Source of the DNA: Lentzea albidocapillata
Lineage (GTDB): Bacteria; Actinomycetota; Actinomycetes; Mycobacteriales; Pseudonocardiaceae
DNA: 64,000 nucleotides
Direction of reading: 5' to 3'
Assembly: GCF_000719115.1 (NCBI RefSeq)
Contig: NZ_JOEA01000010.1
Coordinates: forward strand, 168,746 to 232,745
Positions within the stretch are counted from its first letter, which is position 1. Each line of letters opens with the position of its first letter. Both the position numbers and the translations under genes were made by a program. Below are positions 15,104 through 24,522 of the stretch, in pieces. The notes beneath the pieces are model-generated. The model was given only the letters and a program-made list of their open reading frames with translations, made no database searches and was not told where the DNA came from.

Positions 15104-18100
15104 TTACGCGACCTTGCGGCGGCCGATCAGGCTGGCGCCGAAGCCGAACGCCACGAGCAGCGCGCCGAGCAGGCCGAGGCCCAGGACGGACGCTCCGGTC
15201 TTGGCGAGCACGTCAGCCGAACCGCCACCACCGGACGCGACCGGCGTGACCACGGCAGGCTTCTGGTCCTCCGGCAGCTGGTAGCCGGGGTCCTCGACCT
15301 CGGGTCCCGGAACGAGCTGGAACAGCTGCACCTCGTGCTCACCGCCGACGCTGACCAGGAACCACGGGCCCATCCGGGGAATCTCGACCTTCCACGGACC
15401 CGGCACGATCAGGTCGTAGCGGCCGACCGGCAGCTGCGAGACGCCGAACTTGCCCTCGGCGTCGGTGATCGTGCGCGCGACAACCTTCTTCGTGCCGTAC
15501 TCGGCCACGATGACGGTCATCCCGGGCTTCGGCAGGTAGCCGTTCTCGTCCACCGTCACCAGCAGGCCCAAGGCGTCGGCGCGCAGGCCGACCACCTTCA
15601 GGTCGTCACCGGCGCCCGGAGCACCGGGATCGGCCAAGTCGGGAGCGAAGCTGCACCCGAGGGTGGCGAAGCCGATGGACGCCGCCTCTTCCGGCAGCGG
15701 ACCGGTGACCCGGAACGTGCGCTTCTCGCCGTTCGGGACCGACACGCCGCCACCGTCCCACGCGAGCGCGCCCCAGCCGGGACCGCTGTTGTAGATCTCA
15801 CCGGGCGAGCCCGGGCCGCTGCAGAGCGCGTTCACGACGGGCAGGTCGGCGCCGGTCTTGTTCTCCAGGGTGATCACGGCTTCCCAGTTCTCGTCGGCCG
15901 CGTACTCGTCCTTCGTGAAGTTCAGCGTCGCGAAGAACTTGTCGGACAGCGGACGCTCCGCACCGACCTCCAGCACCGACTCGGTGCCGGCGCTGACGGT
16001 CAACCTGTCGGTGTAGGAGCCGGGCCGCACCCAGCCGTCCGGGTAGGAGGCGTAGAAGTTGTACACGCCGACCGGGATGTTCTTGAACGACGCACGACCG
16101 GATTCGTCGGTCTTGGCGGTGCCCCACCAACCCGGCCGGGTGCCGCCGCTGACGGACACCTCGACGTTCGGGAACGGCTGTTCGCCCGCGTCCTTCTGCT
16201 TGTTCTTGTTCGCGTCGGCGTACAGCACGATCGCGGCGTCACCGCTGAGGTACGTGACGGTGGCGGTCGCGGTGGCGTTGGAGGCGCCAGAGCCGTAGTT
16301 GATCGGCGTGAAGACCTGGACCGGCAGGCTGACCCTGTTGTCGCTGTTCAGCCACCCGGCGGTGCCCACGACGGTGATCTCCCGGCTCTCACCGGGCCAC
16401 AGGTACACCTTCTTGCTCTCGTCGCCCAGGTCACCGAACTGCGACCGGTCGAACTCGAGCATGTTGCGGAGGTCCGGCGTCAACTGGCCGACGCGCAGGC
16501 CGACCTGGGCCTCGTGACCCCTGCCGACGTTCTTCACGGTGATCGTGGCGCGCATCGGCTCGGCGATGTCGTACGACGGCTTGTCGAAACTCACCGCGAC
16601 GGTGATGGTCGGACGGTGGCTGACGTCGGGCACGTCGACGTCGCTCGGCACGACGTTGAGGTCACGCTTGACCGTCTGGTCCGCGACGATGTCGACGACG
16701 AACTCGTTGCCGTCCTGCGGCTTCCACTTGCCCGCGACCTGCAGCACGACCTTGCCGGGGTTGAGGCTGTAGATCCTCAGGTTGCCGTTCCAGTCGACCA
16801 CGATGGTGTCCTTGACCGGACGCCGCGTGACCGGGTCGAGCACGTTGACGACCGCGTTGCGGAGGAGATCACCGTTCTCGGCGTTGACGACCTTGCCCTC
16901 GAACGCACCGTTCACGCCGGTGACGTCCGCGCGGACGTTGCCCCCGTACGCGGCACCGTTGGCGTTGCGGCCCTGGTTGCCGAAGAAGCAGTTGGCGTAG
17001 ATCCACGGGTTGGTCAGCTTCGGCATGTCCGTGGTGACGGACACCGTCAGCTCGCCGCGGGCCGGCACCGTGACACCGGGGCCGTCCGGGCGCAACGCCG
17101 AGAAGTTGTCGCTGCTGAGGAACTCGGGGCTGCTGCCGCTGCAGACCGCGACGATGCGTTCGAGCGGCAGGGCACCGGAGTTCTTCAGCGTGATGTTCAG
17201 GCTGGGCTTCTCGCTGGCGTGGTACGTCGGCTTGGCGAACGACATGGTCGCCGTCAACGACTCGCGCACCGGCGCCACCACGGGCACCTCGAAGTACGTC
17301 TCCTGGCCGGCCTCGATCACGAACTCGTTGTGACCGGGCTTCACGGCTCGCTGGTCGTTCCCGACCTGCGAGATCGTGTACTTGCCGGTGACGGCGCTCC
17401 ACACCTTGAACACACCGTTGGAGTCGCCGTGGCCCCAGACGTCGCCGGCCGGCGTGCCGCCCTTCGCGACGAAGTACGTGTTCGGGAGGCCCTCGCCCTG
17501 GTCGAACGCGCCGTTGTTGTTCGCGTCGACGTAGATCACGCCGGACGCGGAACCCTTGATCTGGTGGATCCGCAGGCTCACGTCCCTGCCGTTGTCCCCC
17601 GGCGTCGGGTCGGCGATGCCGTCGACGGTCGCGCGGAACTGGAAGGGCACCGACTCGGTGGTCGGGTTCGACGGGCGCAGCACGACCCGGAAGGACTTCT
17701 CCGTACCGGGCGCGAGCGACGGGCGGCCGCCCAGGTCACTTGCGCCGGAGACCAGCCACGCCTGCGTGCTCTCGTAGCCGAGCCGGATGTTCGACGCGAG
17801 CGCGTCGCCCTTGTTCTTCACGGTGAGCGTGAGACCGAGGTCCTCGCCCGCCGGGAACTCGGCGCGGTCGGGCGTCACGGTCACGGCCAGGTCGGCGCGC
17901 GGCTCGGCCGAGGGGGCGATGGCCGGCGGCACGTCCTTCTTCTCGTCCTCCGGCTTGGTGTCCGGGGTGGACGGGGTGGTGGACGGCGGCGTCTCCGGCT
18001 CGCTCGGCGGCGTTGACGGGTCGGCCGGTGGCGTGGACGGCTCGCTCGGTGGCGTGCTCGGCTCCGCCGGTGGCGTGCTCGGTTCGGTCGTCTGCGTCGG

Positions 18101-18268
18101 TTCGGTCGTCTGCGTCGGCTCGGTCGTCTGCGTCGGCTCGACGACCGACGTCGGCGTTTCCGGGTCCTGCGCGTGTGCACCGGTGGTGGCGGTGCCGAAC
18201 GCGAGGACGACAGCAGTGGTCAAGGCCCCAAATCTGAGCAGGGCACGGCTGACCGATCTCTCGGACAA
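15104..18268 (-). CDS. Large LAKTG-anchored repeat surface protein (SdrD-B/CARDB-like)
   Basis: A 1054-residue secreted protein. A signal peptide ends in TTGAHAQD near residue 34. Residues 36-125 are a Pro/Thr/Ser/Glu stalk with three tandem PTQTTE units and many STPP units. Immunoglobulin-like domains follow, alternating CARDB/DUF11-type segments (ADLAVTVTPDRAEFPAGEDL) with SdrD B-like calcium-type domains (VIYVDANNNGAFDQGEGLP; VLYADANKNKQKDAGEQPFP). The C-terminus has LAKTG, a hydrophobic span and a GRRKVA tail: a sortase signal of the LAxTG class seen with class E sortases. The start is TTG at 18268, preceded by GGGGGATTC; no ATG or GTG gives a better signal peptide. No sortase gene is in the window. 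Probably wall-bound, adhesive or structural. Confidence 0.85.
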   Translation of the reverse strand: MSERSVSRALLRFGALTTAVVLAFGTATTGAHAQDPETPTSVVEPTQTTEPTQTTEPTQTTEPSTPPAEPSTPPSEPSTPPADPSTPPSEPETPPSTTPSTPDTKPEDEKKDVPPAIAPSAEPRADLAVTVTPDRAEFPAGEDLGLTLTVKNKGDALASNIRLGYESTQAWLVSGASDLGGRPSLAPGTEKSFRVVLRPSNPTTESVPFQFRATVDGIADPTPGDNGRDVSLRIHQIKGSASGVIYVDANNNGAFDQGEGLPNTYFVAKGGTPAGDVWGHGDSNGVFKVWSAVTGKYTISQVGNDQRAVKPGHNEFVIEAGQETYFEVPVVAPVRESLTATMSFAKPTYHASEKPSLNITLKNSGALPLERIVAVCSGSSPEFLSSDNFSALRPDGPGVTVPARGELTVSVTTDMPKLTNPWIYANCFFGNQGRNANGAAYGGNVRADVTGVNGAFEGKVVNAENGDLLRNAVVNVLDPVTRRPVKDTIVVDWNGNLRIYSLNPGKVVLQVAGKWKPQDGNEFVVDIVADQTVKRDLNVVPSDVDVPDVSHRPTITVAVSFDKPSYDIAEPMRATITVKNVGRGHEAQVGLRVGQLTPDLRNMLEFDRSQFGDLGDESKKVYLWPGESREITVVGTAGWLNSDNRVSLPVQVFTPINYGSGASNATATATVTYLSGDAAIVLYADANKNKQKDAGEQPFPNVEVSVSGGTRPGWWGTAKTDESGRASFKNIPVGVYNFYASYPDGWVRPGSYTDRLTVSAGTESVLEVGAERPLSDKFFATLNFTKDEYAADENWEAVITLENKTGADLPVVNALCSGPGSPGEIYNSGPGWGALAWDGGGVSVPNGEKRTFRVTGPLPEEAASIGFATLGCSFAPDLADPGAPGAGDDLKVVGLRADALGLLVTVDENGYLPKPGMTVIVAEYGTKKVVARTITDAEGKFGVSQLPVGRYDLIVPGPWKVEIPRMGPWFLVSVGGEHEVQLFQLVPGPEVEDPGYQLPEDQKPAVVTPVASGGGGSADVLAKTGASVLGLGLLGALLVAFGFGASLIGRRKVA

Positions 18269-18432
18269 AAGAATCCCCCATAGACCCCGGTAGTGGTGGT
18301 CCACCGGCGTCAGAGCCCCCGCACGCGCCCAGCAGACACGCGCAACCTACCTCAAGAACTCCAGCGGGGAAAAGTGTTCCCGTTTCCGGAAATCCACTCT
18401 GGACAGTGTTGTGAACAACAGGCGTTGGTGGA

Positions 18433-21021
18433 TCAGGAAGTCTTGCGGCGGCCGGCGACGCGAGCGCCGAGACCGAACGCCACGAGGAGCACGGCGAGCG
18501 CTCCGAGTCCGAGCACGCCGGCACCCGTTTTGGCGAGCACACCACCCATGCCGCCGCTGGCGGGCTGATCACCACCTGGTGGCGTGACGCGCGGGGCCGG
18601 CACCACGAAGAAGTCACGTTCTGTCAATTCGCCGCCCCTGATGTCTGCACGGCCCTCGTCGCCCTCGAACCTCCACGGTCCGTCGACCGACGCCCAGAAC
18701 TCACCGGGCGGCAGCTCACCGAAGTGCATCACCCCGTCCGCGTCCGAAACCGTCTCCGCGAGCCGGAAGCCGTACTCCTTGTCGGTCATCAGCAGGACGC
18801 GGGCATCGGTGACGGCCTCTCCGGGGTCCACGGCACGGTTGTTGTTGCGGTCGTGCGCGAGCCTGCCCTTCAACGAACCGATCCCGCCGTGGACAGCGGC
18901 CCAGTCGAAGGCGAAGGGAACGTCGATGTTCTCGACGGGGTCCGGCCCGAAGCGACAGGCCAGTGCCGCCATCTGCCAGATGGCGGCGCCAGGGGGCACC
19001 ACTTCCTCGACGATGATCGTCTTCGTCTCTCCGGCGGCGAGCGTGACACCGGGACTGTCCTCGCGGAGATCTCCCCATCCCGGCGGCATCGGGTTGTCGA
19101 AGTTGCCGCCGAAGTGGTTCACCTCGCCTTCGAAGTTGCACATGGCCTTGATGCCGCGGATCTCGCGGCCGGCGGTGCTGGTGAACCTGATGGTGATCCT
19201 GGCGGTCTCCCCCAGCACGTAGGAGATCTTGTCCAGCTCGGCGGTCGCCCCGAACAGTTCGGTGTACGGGCGGTCCGCCCGGACGGTCAGGTCGACGGGC
19301 CTGCCTGGTTCCACCCGCACGTTCGCGCTCTGGTCCTCGGCGTGCACCATCCACCCGCCGGCCAGCCGGAAGCTGATGTTGTAGTCACCGGACGGGATGC
19401 CCTTCGCCGAGAACCTGCCCTCGGCGTCCGTCACGATCTGCTTGGACGTGTGCGGGACACCACCGCTGAGCCAGACCTCGGCGTCAGCCGCCACCTCGCC
19501 CTGGTCGAGCCGCCCGTTGATGTTCTCGTCGGTGTAGACGACGCCGCCGAGATCGCCCGTGGTCCGCACGACCTCGGCCGTGGCCCGGAAACCGGAGGGG
19601 TCCCGCATGCCGAGGTGGGCAATGGCCCCCACCACCGCGAGCTTGCCGTCGGCGAGGACGCTGATCCGGCCCGAGGCGCTGAGAGTGCGGGACTCGCCGG
19701 CGGGGATCCGCCCACCGGAGACGGACGGCCTGAACTCTCCCCACTGCTCGGCAGAAAACGACAGTCCGTCGAACCATTCGACCCCGACCCGTTCGGCGGT
19801 CTGGCCACCGATGTTCGTGATGGTCAGCTCCAGGTGAACCGTCTCGTGCGACTCGTAGCGAGGTTTGTCCAGCTTGACCTCGACCCGCAGGTCGGCGGGA
19901 CTCGCGGGCTTCAGGAACCGGTACCCGAACCCGCCCTTCCCGGTGATGACCACCCGCTCCTGACCTGCGTCGGTGAACGTCCACGGCCCGACGACGACGG
20001 CCCGGTACTCACCGATCGGCAGACCACCGAACTCGGTCCTGCCGTCCGCCCCGCTGGTGGCGTCGGCGACCCACGCCCCGGTCCGCGCGTCCAGCAGGAC
20101 GACCTTGAGGCCTTCCACCGCTTCGCTGCCATCGATGCGTGCGTCGGCGTTCCTGTCCTCGCCGAACACCATCGTGTAGGCGCCGGCGCCACCACTCGCC
20201 TGCGCCTGGACGCTGATGGTCGGACCGTCGGTGTTCCAGCCGGCGTTGGGTGCGAACGCGCAGTTGAGCGACACCGAGCCCACCAGGCTCGCCGCTTCGG
20301 GGATCTCCTCGTCGATCGACATCGTGTACTTCTGCCCGGCGCCGAGCGTGAGGCCGTTCGCCAGGAGCGCGTCCCAGCCCTTGCCGCGGCCGAGTCCGTC
20401 CGGCCGGTTCCGGCTGTCGCAACGCGGTTTGATGCCGTGGATCTTGCGGTTGCCGGTGTTGCGGAAGTTCAGCGTGATCCTCGCGGTCGCCGGGAGGCGG
20501 TAGCTCTCGCGGTCGAATGTCGCGCTGACCTCGATCTGCTCGCTGTACGGCCGCTCCGCACGTGCCGTGACCTGGGTCGTCTCGTTCGCCCTGACCGTGA
20601 TCAGGTCGCCGCCGGCGTTCACGTGGTGCACGACCCAGCCGTCGTCCAGGGCGTAGGTCGGGGCGTAGGTGCCAGGTGCGAGGTCACGGAAGATGAACTT
20701 CCCGTCCACGTCACTCCTCGCCGAGCGCTTGTCCGGATCGCCATCGCCCAGGAGCGACACAAAACCACCGGAGACTGCCTCGCCGGGATCCTGCACACCG
20801 TTGTCGTTCTTGTCGGCGTACAGAACTCCGGAAACGCTGTCCTGCTGCTGCGCCTGGACCGGAGGCGGCGGCGCGGGCTCCGAGGACGTGGCGGTGGACG
20901 CGGGCGGTGTGCTCGTGGGCTCGCTCTGCGCATAGGCGGAGGTCGCGCTGAACGCCAGCGCCACGACGGTGCCGAAAACACCGATCCCGAGTACGGCACG
21001 GCTGGTAAATCTGATGGACAA
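18433..21021 (-). CDS. LAKTG-anchored repeat surface protein, paralogue of the neighbour
   Basis: An 862-residue secreted protein with signal peptide (ALAFSATSAYAQ, cleavage near residue 32), a short Pro/Ser/Thr stalk, and several SdrD B-like domains (GVLYADKNDNGVQDPGEAVS; VVYTDENINGRLDQGEVA; GRLAHDRNNNRAVDPGEAVT) alternating with domains carrying RITLNFRNTG-type strands. The C-terminus is LAKTGAGVLGLGALAVLL followed by GRRKTS, nearly the same as in the paralogue downstream. It again starts with TTG (21021), preceded by GGGGGGAACCG. It lies upstream of the paralogue on the same strand, separated by 164 bp without a clear terminator. A tandem duplication is the simple explanation. Confidence 0.85.
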   Translation of the reverse strand: MSIRFTSRAVLGIGVFGTVVALAFSATSAYAQSEPTSTPPASTATSSEPAPPPPVQAQQQDSVSGVLYADKNDNGVQDPGEAVSGGFVSLLGDGDPDKRSARSDVDGKFIFRDLAPGTYAPTYALDDGWVVHHVNAGGDLITVRANETTQVTARAERPYSEQIEVSATFDRESYRLPATARITLNFRNTGNRKIHGIKPRCDSRNRPDGLGRGKGWDALLANGLTLGAGQKYTMSIDEEIPEAASLVGSVSLNCAFAPNAGWNTDGPTISVQAQASGGAGAYTMVFGEDRNADARIDGSEAVEGLKVVLLDARTGAWVADATSGADGRTEFGGLPIGEYRAVVVGPWTFTDAGQERVVITGKGGFGYRFLKPASPADLRVEVKLDKPRYESHETVHLELTITNIGGQTAERVGVEWFDGLSFSAEQWGEFRPSVSGGRIPAGESRTLSASGRISVLADGKLAVVGAIAHLGMRDPSGFRATAEVVRTTGDLGGVVYTDENINGRLDQGEVAADAEVWLSGGVPHTSKQIVTDAEGRFSAKGIPSGDYNISFRLAGGWMVHAEDQSANVRVEPGRPVDLTVRADRPYTELFGATAELDKISYVLGETARITIRFTSTAGREIRGIKAMCNFEGEVNHFGGNFDNPMPPGWGDLREDSPGVTLAAGETKTIIVEEVVPPGAAIWQMAALACRFGPDPVENIDVPFAFDWAAVHGGIGSLKGRLAHDRNNNRAVDPGEAVTDARVLLMTDKEYGFRLAETVSDADGVMHFGELPPGEFWASVDGPWRFEGDEGRADIRGGELTERDFFVVPAPRVTPPGGDQPASGGMGGVLAKTGAGVLGLGALAVLLVAFGLGARVAGRRKTS

Positions 21022-21191
21022 CGGTTCCCCCCGAGCCCCAGTGACGCGCGGAAAGTACCGCAGGTCCACGACATGCCGAAAGGGTTTCAGGCAGGACCAA
21101 AAAGCGTTCAAGATTTTCTTCGAACCTGGCAACCAAGGGCGCGCGGAAAGCGTGAGCATCGCGGGGACTCCCCTGCGCTCATGGCGGTGGC

Positions 21192-21623
21192 ATGCTGGTC
21201 CGCGTGACGCCCGAGGACCTCGCGCACCTGCGCCGGGCACGTGACCTGATGGACCGCGAGTACGCGCGGCCGCTGGACGTGCCCGCGATGGCCCGTGCCG
21301 CGCTGATGTCGCCGTCGCACTTCGCCCGCCAGTTCCGCGCGGCGTACGGCGAGACCCCGTACGGCTACCTGATGACGCGGCGGATCGAGCGTGCCAAGGC
21401 GTTGCTGCGCCTGGGAACGCTGTCCGTGACCGAGGTGTGCGTCGAGGTCGGCTGTACCTCGCTCGGCTCGTTCTCCGCGCGGTTCACGGAACTGGTCGGG
21501 GAGACGCCGTCGGCCTACCGGGCGCGCGCCCATGACGCGCTGGCCGGGGTGCCCGGATGCCATTTGATGGGTTTGACGCGGCCGAGCAGATTTCGAGAAG
21601 CGACGCGTTCACCGCGTGCCTAG
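21192..21623 (+). CDS. AraC-family transcriptional regulator (DNA-binding domain only)
   Basis: A 143-residue protein consisting essentially of the double helix-turn-helix AraC domain (about residues 10-110): MARAALMSPSHFARQFRAAYGETPYGYLMTRR in the first half and VTEVCVEVGCTSLGSFSARFTELVGETPSAYR in the second. There is no separate ligand or dimerisation domain, only a 35-residue tail. It is followed after 10 bp by a VOC-family gene, which it may regulate as a pair. The start is ATG 21192; GTG 21204 is an alternative. It is divergent from the LAKTG gene at 21021. Confidence 0.88.
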   Translation: MLVRVTPEDLAHLRRARDLMDREYARPLDVPAMARAALMSPSHFARQFRAAYGETPYGYLMTRRIERAKALLRLGTLSVTEVCVEVGCTSLGSFSARFTELVGETPSAYRARAHDALAGVPGCHLMGLTRPSRFREATRSPRA

Positions 21624-21633
21624 GGTTTCGCCC

Positions 21634-22047
21634 ATGAAGCTTTCGCACACGTTCCTTTTCGTCCACGACCAGGACGCCGCGCTGAAGTTCTACCGCGACG
21701 TCATCGGGCTCGAGGTGCGCACGGACGTCACCATCGAGGACGGTTACCGCTGGCTCACCGTCGGCCCCACCGAGCAACCCGACGTCGAGATCGGCCTGTC
21801 CCGCATCGGCCCGCCCGTGCCGCCGACCGATCACGAGGCGCTGGAGGCGTTGCTGGCCAAGGGATCACTGCAGGGCGTGATCTTCGAGCTCGACGACGTG
21901 GACGCGAAGTTCGAGCAGGTGCGCGCGACCGGGGCCGAGGTGCTGCAGGAGCCGATCGACCAGTTCTACGGCGTGCGCGACTGCGCGTTCCGCGACCCGT
22001 CGGGCAACATGATCCGTTTCTCCACGCCGCGTTCCGTCCAGCCGTAG
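21634..22047 (+). CDS. VOC-family (glyoxalase/bleomycin-resistance-like) protein
   Basis: A 137-residue protein with one pair of beta-alpha-beta-beta-beta modules: MKLSHTFLFVHDQDAALKFY at the start, DGYRWLTVG, then [22 protein letters not shown] and the terminal FRDPSGNMIRFSTP typical of VOC proteins. The candidate metal ligands are His5 and the late Glu/Asp. Such proteins are glyoxalases, dioxygenases, isomerases or antibiotic-binding proteins; which one cannot be told. ATG 21634 is chosen because the preceding in-frame residues overlap the AraC gene. It is probably cotranscribed with that regulator. Confidence 0.85.
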   Translation: MKLSHTFLFVHDQDAALKFYRDVIGLEVRTDVTIEDGYRWLTVGPTEQPDVEIGLSRIGPPVPPTDHEALEALLAKGSLQGVIFELDDVDAKFEQVRATGAEVLQEPIDQFYGVRDCAFRDPSGNMIRFSTPRSVQP

Positions 22048-22100
22048 ATCGCTTTCGCTCTCGTGCGGCGTGGCTCGCCGCTGATCTCACTTGGCCCAGG

Positions 22101-22114
22101 TGGTAGCGCTCTCA
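22101..22114. promoter_or_regulatory. CebR/LacI-like operator inside a 10-bp inverted repeat
   Basis: TGGTAGCGCTCTCA matches the streptomycete CebR box TGGGAGCGCTCCCA at 12 of 14 positions, including the AGCGCT core. It is flanked by CTTGGCCCAG (22090-22099) and its exact complement CTGGGCCAAG (22122-22131). It lies 27-40 bp before the M28 peptidase start. Repressor binding there is inferred. Confidence 0.45.
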
Positions 22115-22140
22115 TGGTCATCTGGGCCAAGGTCGGGATC

Positions 22141-23535
22141 ATGCGTGCCATCACCGCGGTAACAGCCCTGGCCTCGTCCCTGGTGCTGCTCGGCTCCACA
22201 GCGAGCGCAGCCACCGATCCCGCTCGTGACCTCTCCGCACGGGTGAGCGCGGACGGCGCCCAACGCCACCTGGTCGCGTTCCAGCGCATCTCCGACACCC
22301 ACGGCGGCAACCGGGCCGCGACGACCACCGGCTACGCGGCCAGCGTCGACTACGTGGCCGGGCGGTTGCGCGAGGCCGGGTTCGACGTGACCACACCGGA
22401 GTTCGAGGTCAGGCGGAAGATCGACGACGCCGGCCGGGCGACCATCGGCGGGGCCTCGCACGAGCTCGTGCCGTTCGGCGGCACCCCGAACACCCCGGAC
22501 GGTGGCCTCACCGCGCCGTTGCGGGCCGTGCCGGAGGACGGCACGCCCGGTTGCGAGGCGAGTGACTTCGCCGGGCAGGACTTCAAGGGCTCCGTCGCGT
22601 TGATCCGGCGCGGTACCTGCACGTTCGTCGCCAAGTACGCCAACGCGGTGAACGCGGGCGCGGCGGCCGTGATCATCTCCAACAACGCCGACGGCCACCT
22701 CGACCTGCGCATCCCCGGCACGGTCCCGGGCGGCAGCGCCTCGAAGGCCGACGGCACGGCGCTCGCCGCGCTGGCCGGGCAGTCCGTCACGCTCGACCTG
22801 CGCCACCACGACGAGGTCCACCTCGACCGCAACGTCATCGCGCAGACCCGCACGGGCCGCGAGGACAACGTTGTCACGGCTGGGGCGCACCTCGACAGCG
22901 TCGACGCGGGGCCGGGCATGAACGACAACGGGTCCGGGTCGGCCGCGCTGCTCGAAGTGGCGCTGAAGATGGGCTCCCGGCCCAAGCTGCCCAACGCCGT
23001 GCGCTTCACGTGGTGGGGAGCGGAGGAGGCCGGGCTGATCGGGTCGCGCGCCTACGCCTCGGCGTTGACCTTCGAGCAGCAGCTCGACATCGCGCTGTAC
23101 CTGAACTTCGACATGGTCGGCTCGCCCAACCCCGGCTACTTCGTCTACAACGACCCCGGGCTGCCGTACGGGTCGAAGCACATCGAGAAGGCGTTCAGCG
23201 ACTTCTACACGGCCCGGAACCTCGGCCCGGAGGGCCTGAACGTGCGTGGTGCCAGCGACTACGGCTCGTTCACCGCGCTCGGCATCCCGGCGGGCGGCAT
23301 CATCTCCGGCGGCGGCGAGGTCAAGACCGCGGCGCAGGCCGCGAAGTGGGGCGGCACGGCGGGCATGGAGATGGATCCCTGCTACCACCGCGCATGCGAC
23401 CACCTCGGCAACATCAACCGGGAGGCGCTGGGCCGCAACGTTTCCGCCGCGGCCCACGTCATCGCCTCGTACGCCGTCACCACCGAGGGCGTGAACGGCG
23501 TCCCGTCCCGTGCGGAACGGGCTGCTCTGCGTTAG
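22141..23535 (+). CDS. Secreted M28-family zinc aminopeptidase with PA domain
   Basis: A 464-residue exported metallopeptidase. The signal peptide ends near GSTASAATD (residue 24). A protease-associated domain (about residues 100-230) contains GCEASDFAGQDFKGSVALI and the Cys-containing RRGTCTFVAKYANA. The M28 catalytic domain has the co-catalytic zinc ligands in order: [28 protein letters not shown] and the final His in DPCYHRACD. It should trim N-terminal residues from peptides outside the cell. A close paralogue is encoded at 33439-34950. ATG 22141 is chosen for the signal peptide, and a LacI-type operator lies just upstream. Its stop overlaps the convergent metallopeptidase by 4 bp. Confidence 0.9.
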   Translation: MRAITAVTALASSLVLLGSTASAATDPARDLSARVSADGAQRHLVAFQRISDTHGGNRAATTTGYAASVDYVAGRLREAGFDVTTPEFEVRRKIDDAGRATIGGASHELVPFGGTPNTPDGGLTAPLRAVPEDGTPGCEASDFAGQDFKGSVALIRRGTCTFVAKYANAVNAGAAAVIISNNADGHLDLRIPGTVPGGSASKADGTALAALAGQSVTLDLRHHDEVHLDRNVIAQTRTGREDNVVTAGAHLDSVDAGPGMNDNGSGSAALLEVALKMGSRPKLPNAVRFTWWGAEEAGLIGSRAYASALTFEQQLDIALYLNFDMVGSPNPGYFVYNDPGLPYGSKHIEKAFSDFYTARNLGPEGLNVRGASDYGSFTALGIPAGGIISGGGEVKTAAQAAKWGGTAGMEMDPCYHRACDHLGNINREALGRNVSAAAHVIASYAVTTEGVNGVPSRAERAALR

Positions 23536-24428
23536 CCCAGGTTGTTCGTGTCGAACGTGTTGCAGCGGGCGGGGTCGCCCGTCTGCAACCCGGTCGTGAA
23601 CCACTTCTGCCGCTGCTGCGAGCTGCCGTGGCTGAACTTGGTCGTGTCGACCCGCCCGCCGCCGAGCTCGCTCTGGATGAAGTCGTCACCGATGCGTGCC
23701 GCCGCGTCCAGTGCCGCGTCGATGTCCTCCTGGGTGATGTTCGAGATGAGCGGCTGGCCGTTGGCCGAGGGAACCGTCGTCGCGGCCTTGGCCCAGGCGC
23801 CCGCGTAGCAGTCGGCCTGCAGTTCGAGACGCACCGAACCCGACGTGGGGCCGGTCTCGCGGCCGACCCGGTCCGAGGTGCCGAGCAGGTTCTGCACGTG
23901 GTGGCCGTACTCGTGGGCAAGCACGTAGGCCTCGACGAACGGGCCGCCCGTCGCGCCGAACTTGGTGCGCAGCTCGTTGAAGAAGTCCAGGTCGATGTAC
24001 ACCTGGGAGTCCGCGGGGCAGTAGAACGGCCCGACCGCGGAGGTGGCGTTGCCGCAGCGGGTGTTCACGCTGTTGCGGAAGAAGTTGGTCTTGGTGACCT
24101 GGTAGGTGTTGCCCGAGCGGGCGAACTGGTCGGTCCAGAAGCCCTGGATCGAGTTGATCGTGGCCACGACCCGGCAGTCGCTGTCGCGGTTCGCGTCGGC
24201 GCCCGTCCTGCACTTCTCGAGCAGCTGGCCCGACTCGACCTGGGTGTTGTTGCCCAGGCCCTCCAGCCCGCCCGCCGGCAGCTGGATGCCGGTGAACTGC
24301 TGGAACAGGAAATAGATGATGAGACCGACCACGCCGAGGCCACCACCGACACCGGCGACCCGGCCGCCGACGCCGCGTTGGTCCGAAACCTGCGAAAGGT
24401 CGAGTTCCGCGCCTTCGTTGAACTGCAC
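23532..24428 (-). CDS. Neutral zinc metallopeptidase (YpfJ-like), membrane-anchored
   Basis: A 298-residue protein. Residues 1-25 are polar, followed by a hydrophobic span GLGVVGLIIYFLFQQF (about 30-50) that anchors it, with the rest outside. The zinc motif HEYGHHVQNLLG is near residue 170, with ELQADCYAGAWA after it and NSIQGFWTDQF earlier, all typical of this family. The final part FSHGSSQQRQKWFTTGLQTG is also conserved. GTG 24428 (VQFNEGAELDLSQ) is taken as the start, because the upstream frame has no protein-like content. The physiological substrate is not known for the family. Confidence 0.9.
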   Translation of the reverse strand: MQFNEGAELDLSQVSDQRGVGGRVAGVGGGLGVVGLIIYFLFQQFTGIQLPAGGLEGLGNNTQVESGQLLEKCRTGADANRDSDCRVVATINSIQGFWTDQFARSGNTYQVTKTNFFRNSVNTRCGNATSAVGPFYCPADSQVYIDLDFFNELRTKFGATGGPFVEAYVLAHEYGHHVQNLLGTSDRVGRETGPTSGSVRLELQADCYAGAWAKAATTVPSANGQPLISNITQEDIDAALDAAARIGDDFIQSELGGGRVDTTKFSHGSSQQRQKWFTTGLQTGDPARCNTFDTNNLG

Positions 24429-24483
24429 CGCGTGCCTCCATGCCAAGGACCCGTAGGCGGCACACCATAAAGCACAAAAGACG

Positions 24484-24522
24484 CCCAGGTGCGGGACCCG
24501 ACGTCGGGGCACCGCACCTGGG
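24484..24522. terminator. Long nested hairpin upstream of the metallopeptidase
   Basis: Outer arms CCCAGGTGCGG and complement (11 bp) enclose a second small stem CCCGA/TCGGG. It lies about 55 bp upstream of the minus-strand metallopeptidase start. No gene ends here on the plus strand, so it may be a leader structure rather than a terminator. Confidence 0.4.

Noticed and set aside
15089..18016. A 975-residue plus-strand open frame opposite the first LAKTG gene
   Set aside because: Shadow of the minus-strand gene: composition is Arg/Val/Asp-rich without motifs, and there is no ribosome-binding site. The minus strand has a signal peptide and sorting signal.
18724..21207. An 827-residue plus-strand open frame opposite the second LAKTG gene
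   Set aside because: Same kind of antisense shadow in high-GC DNA.
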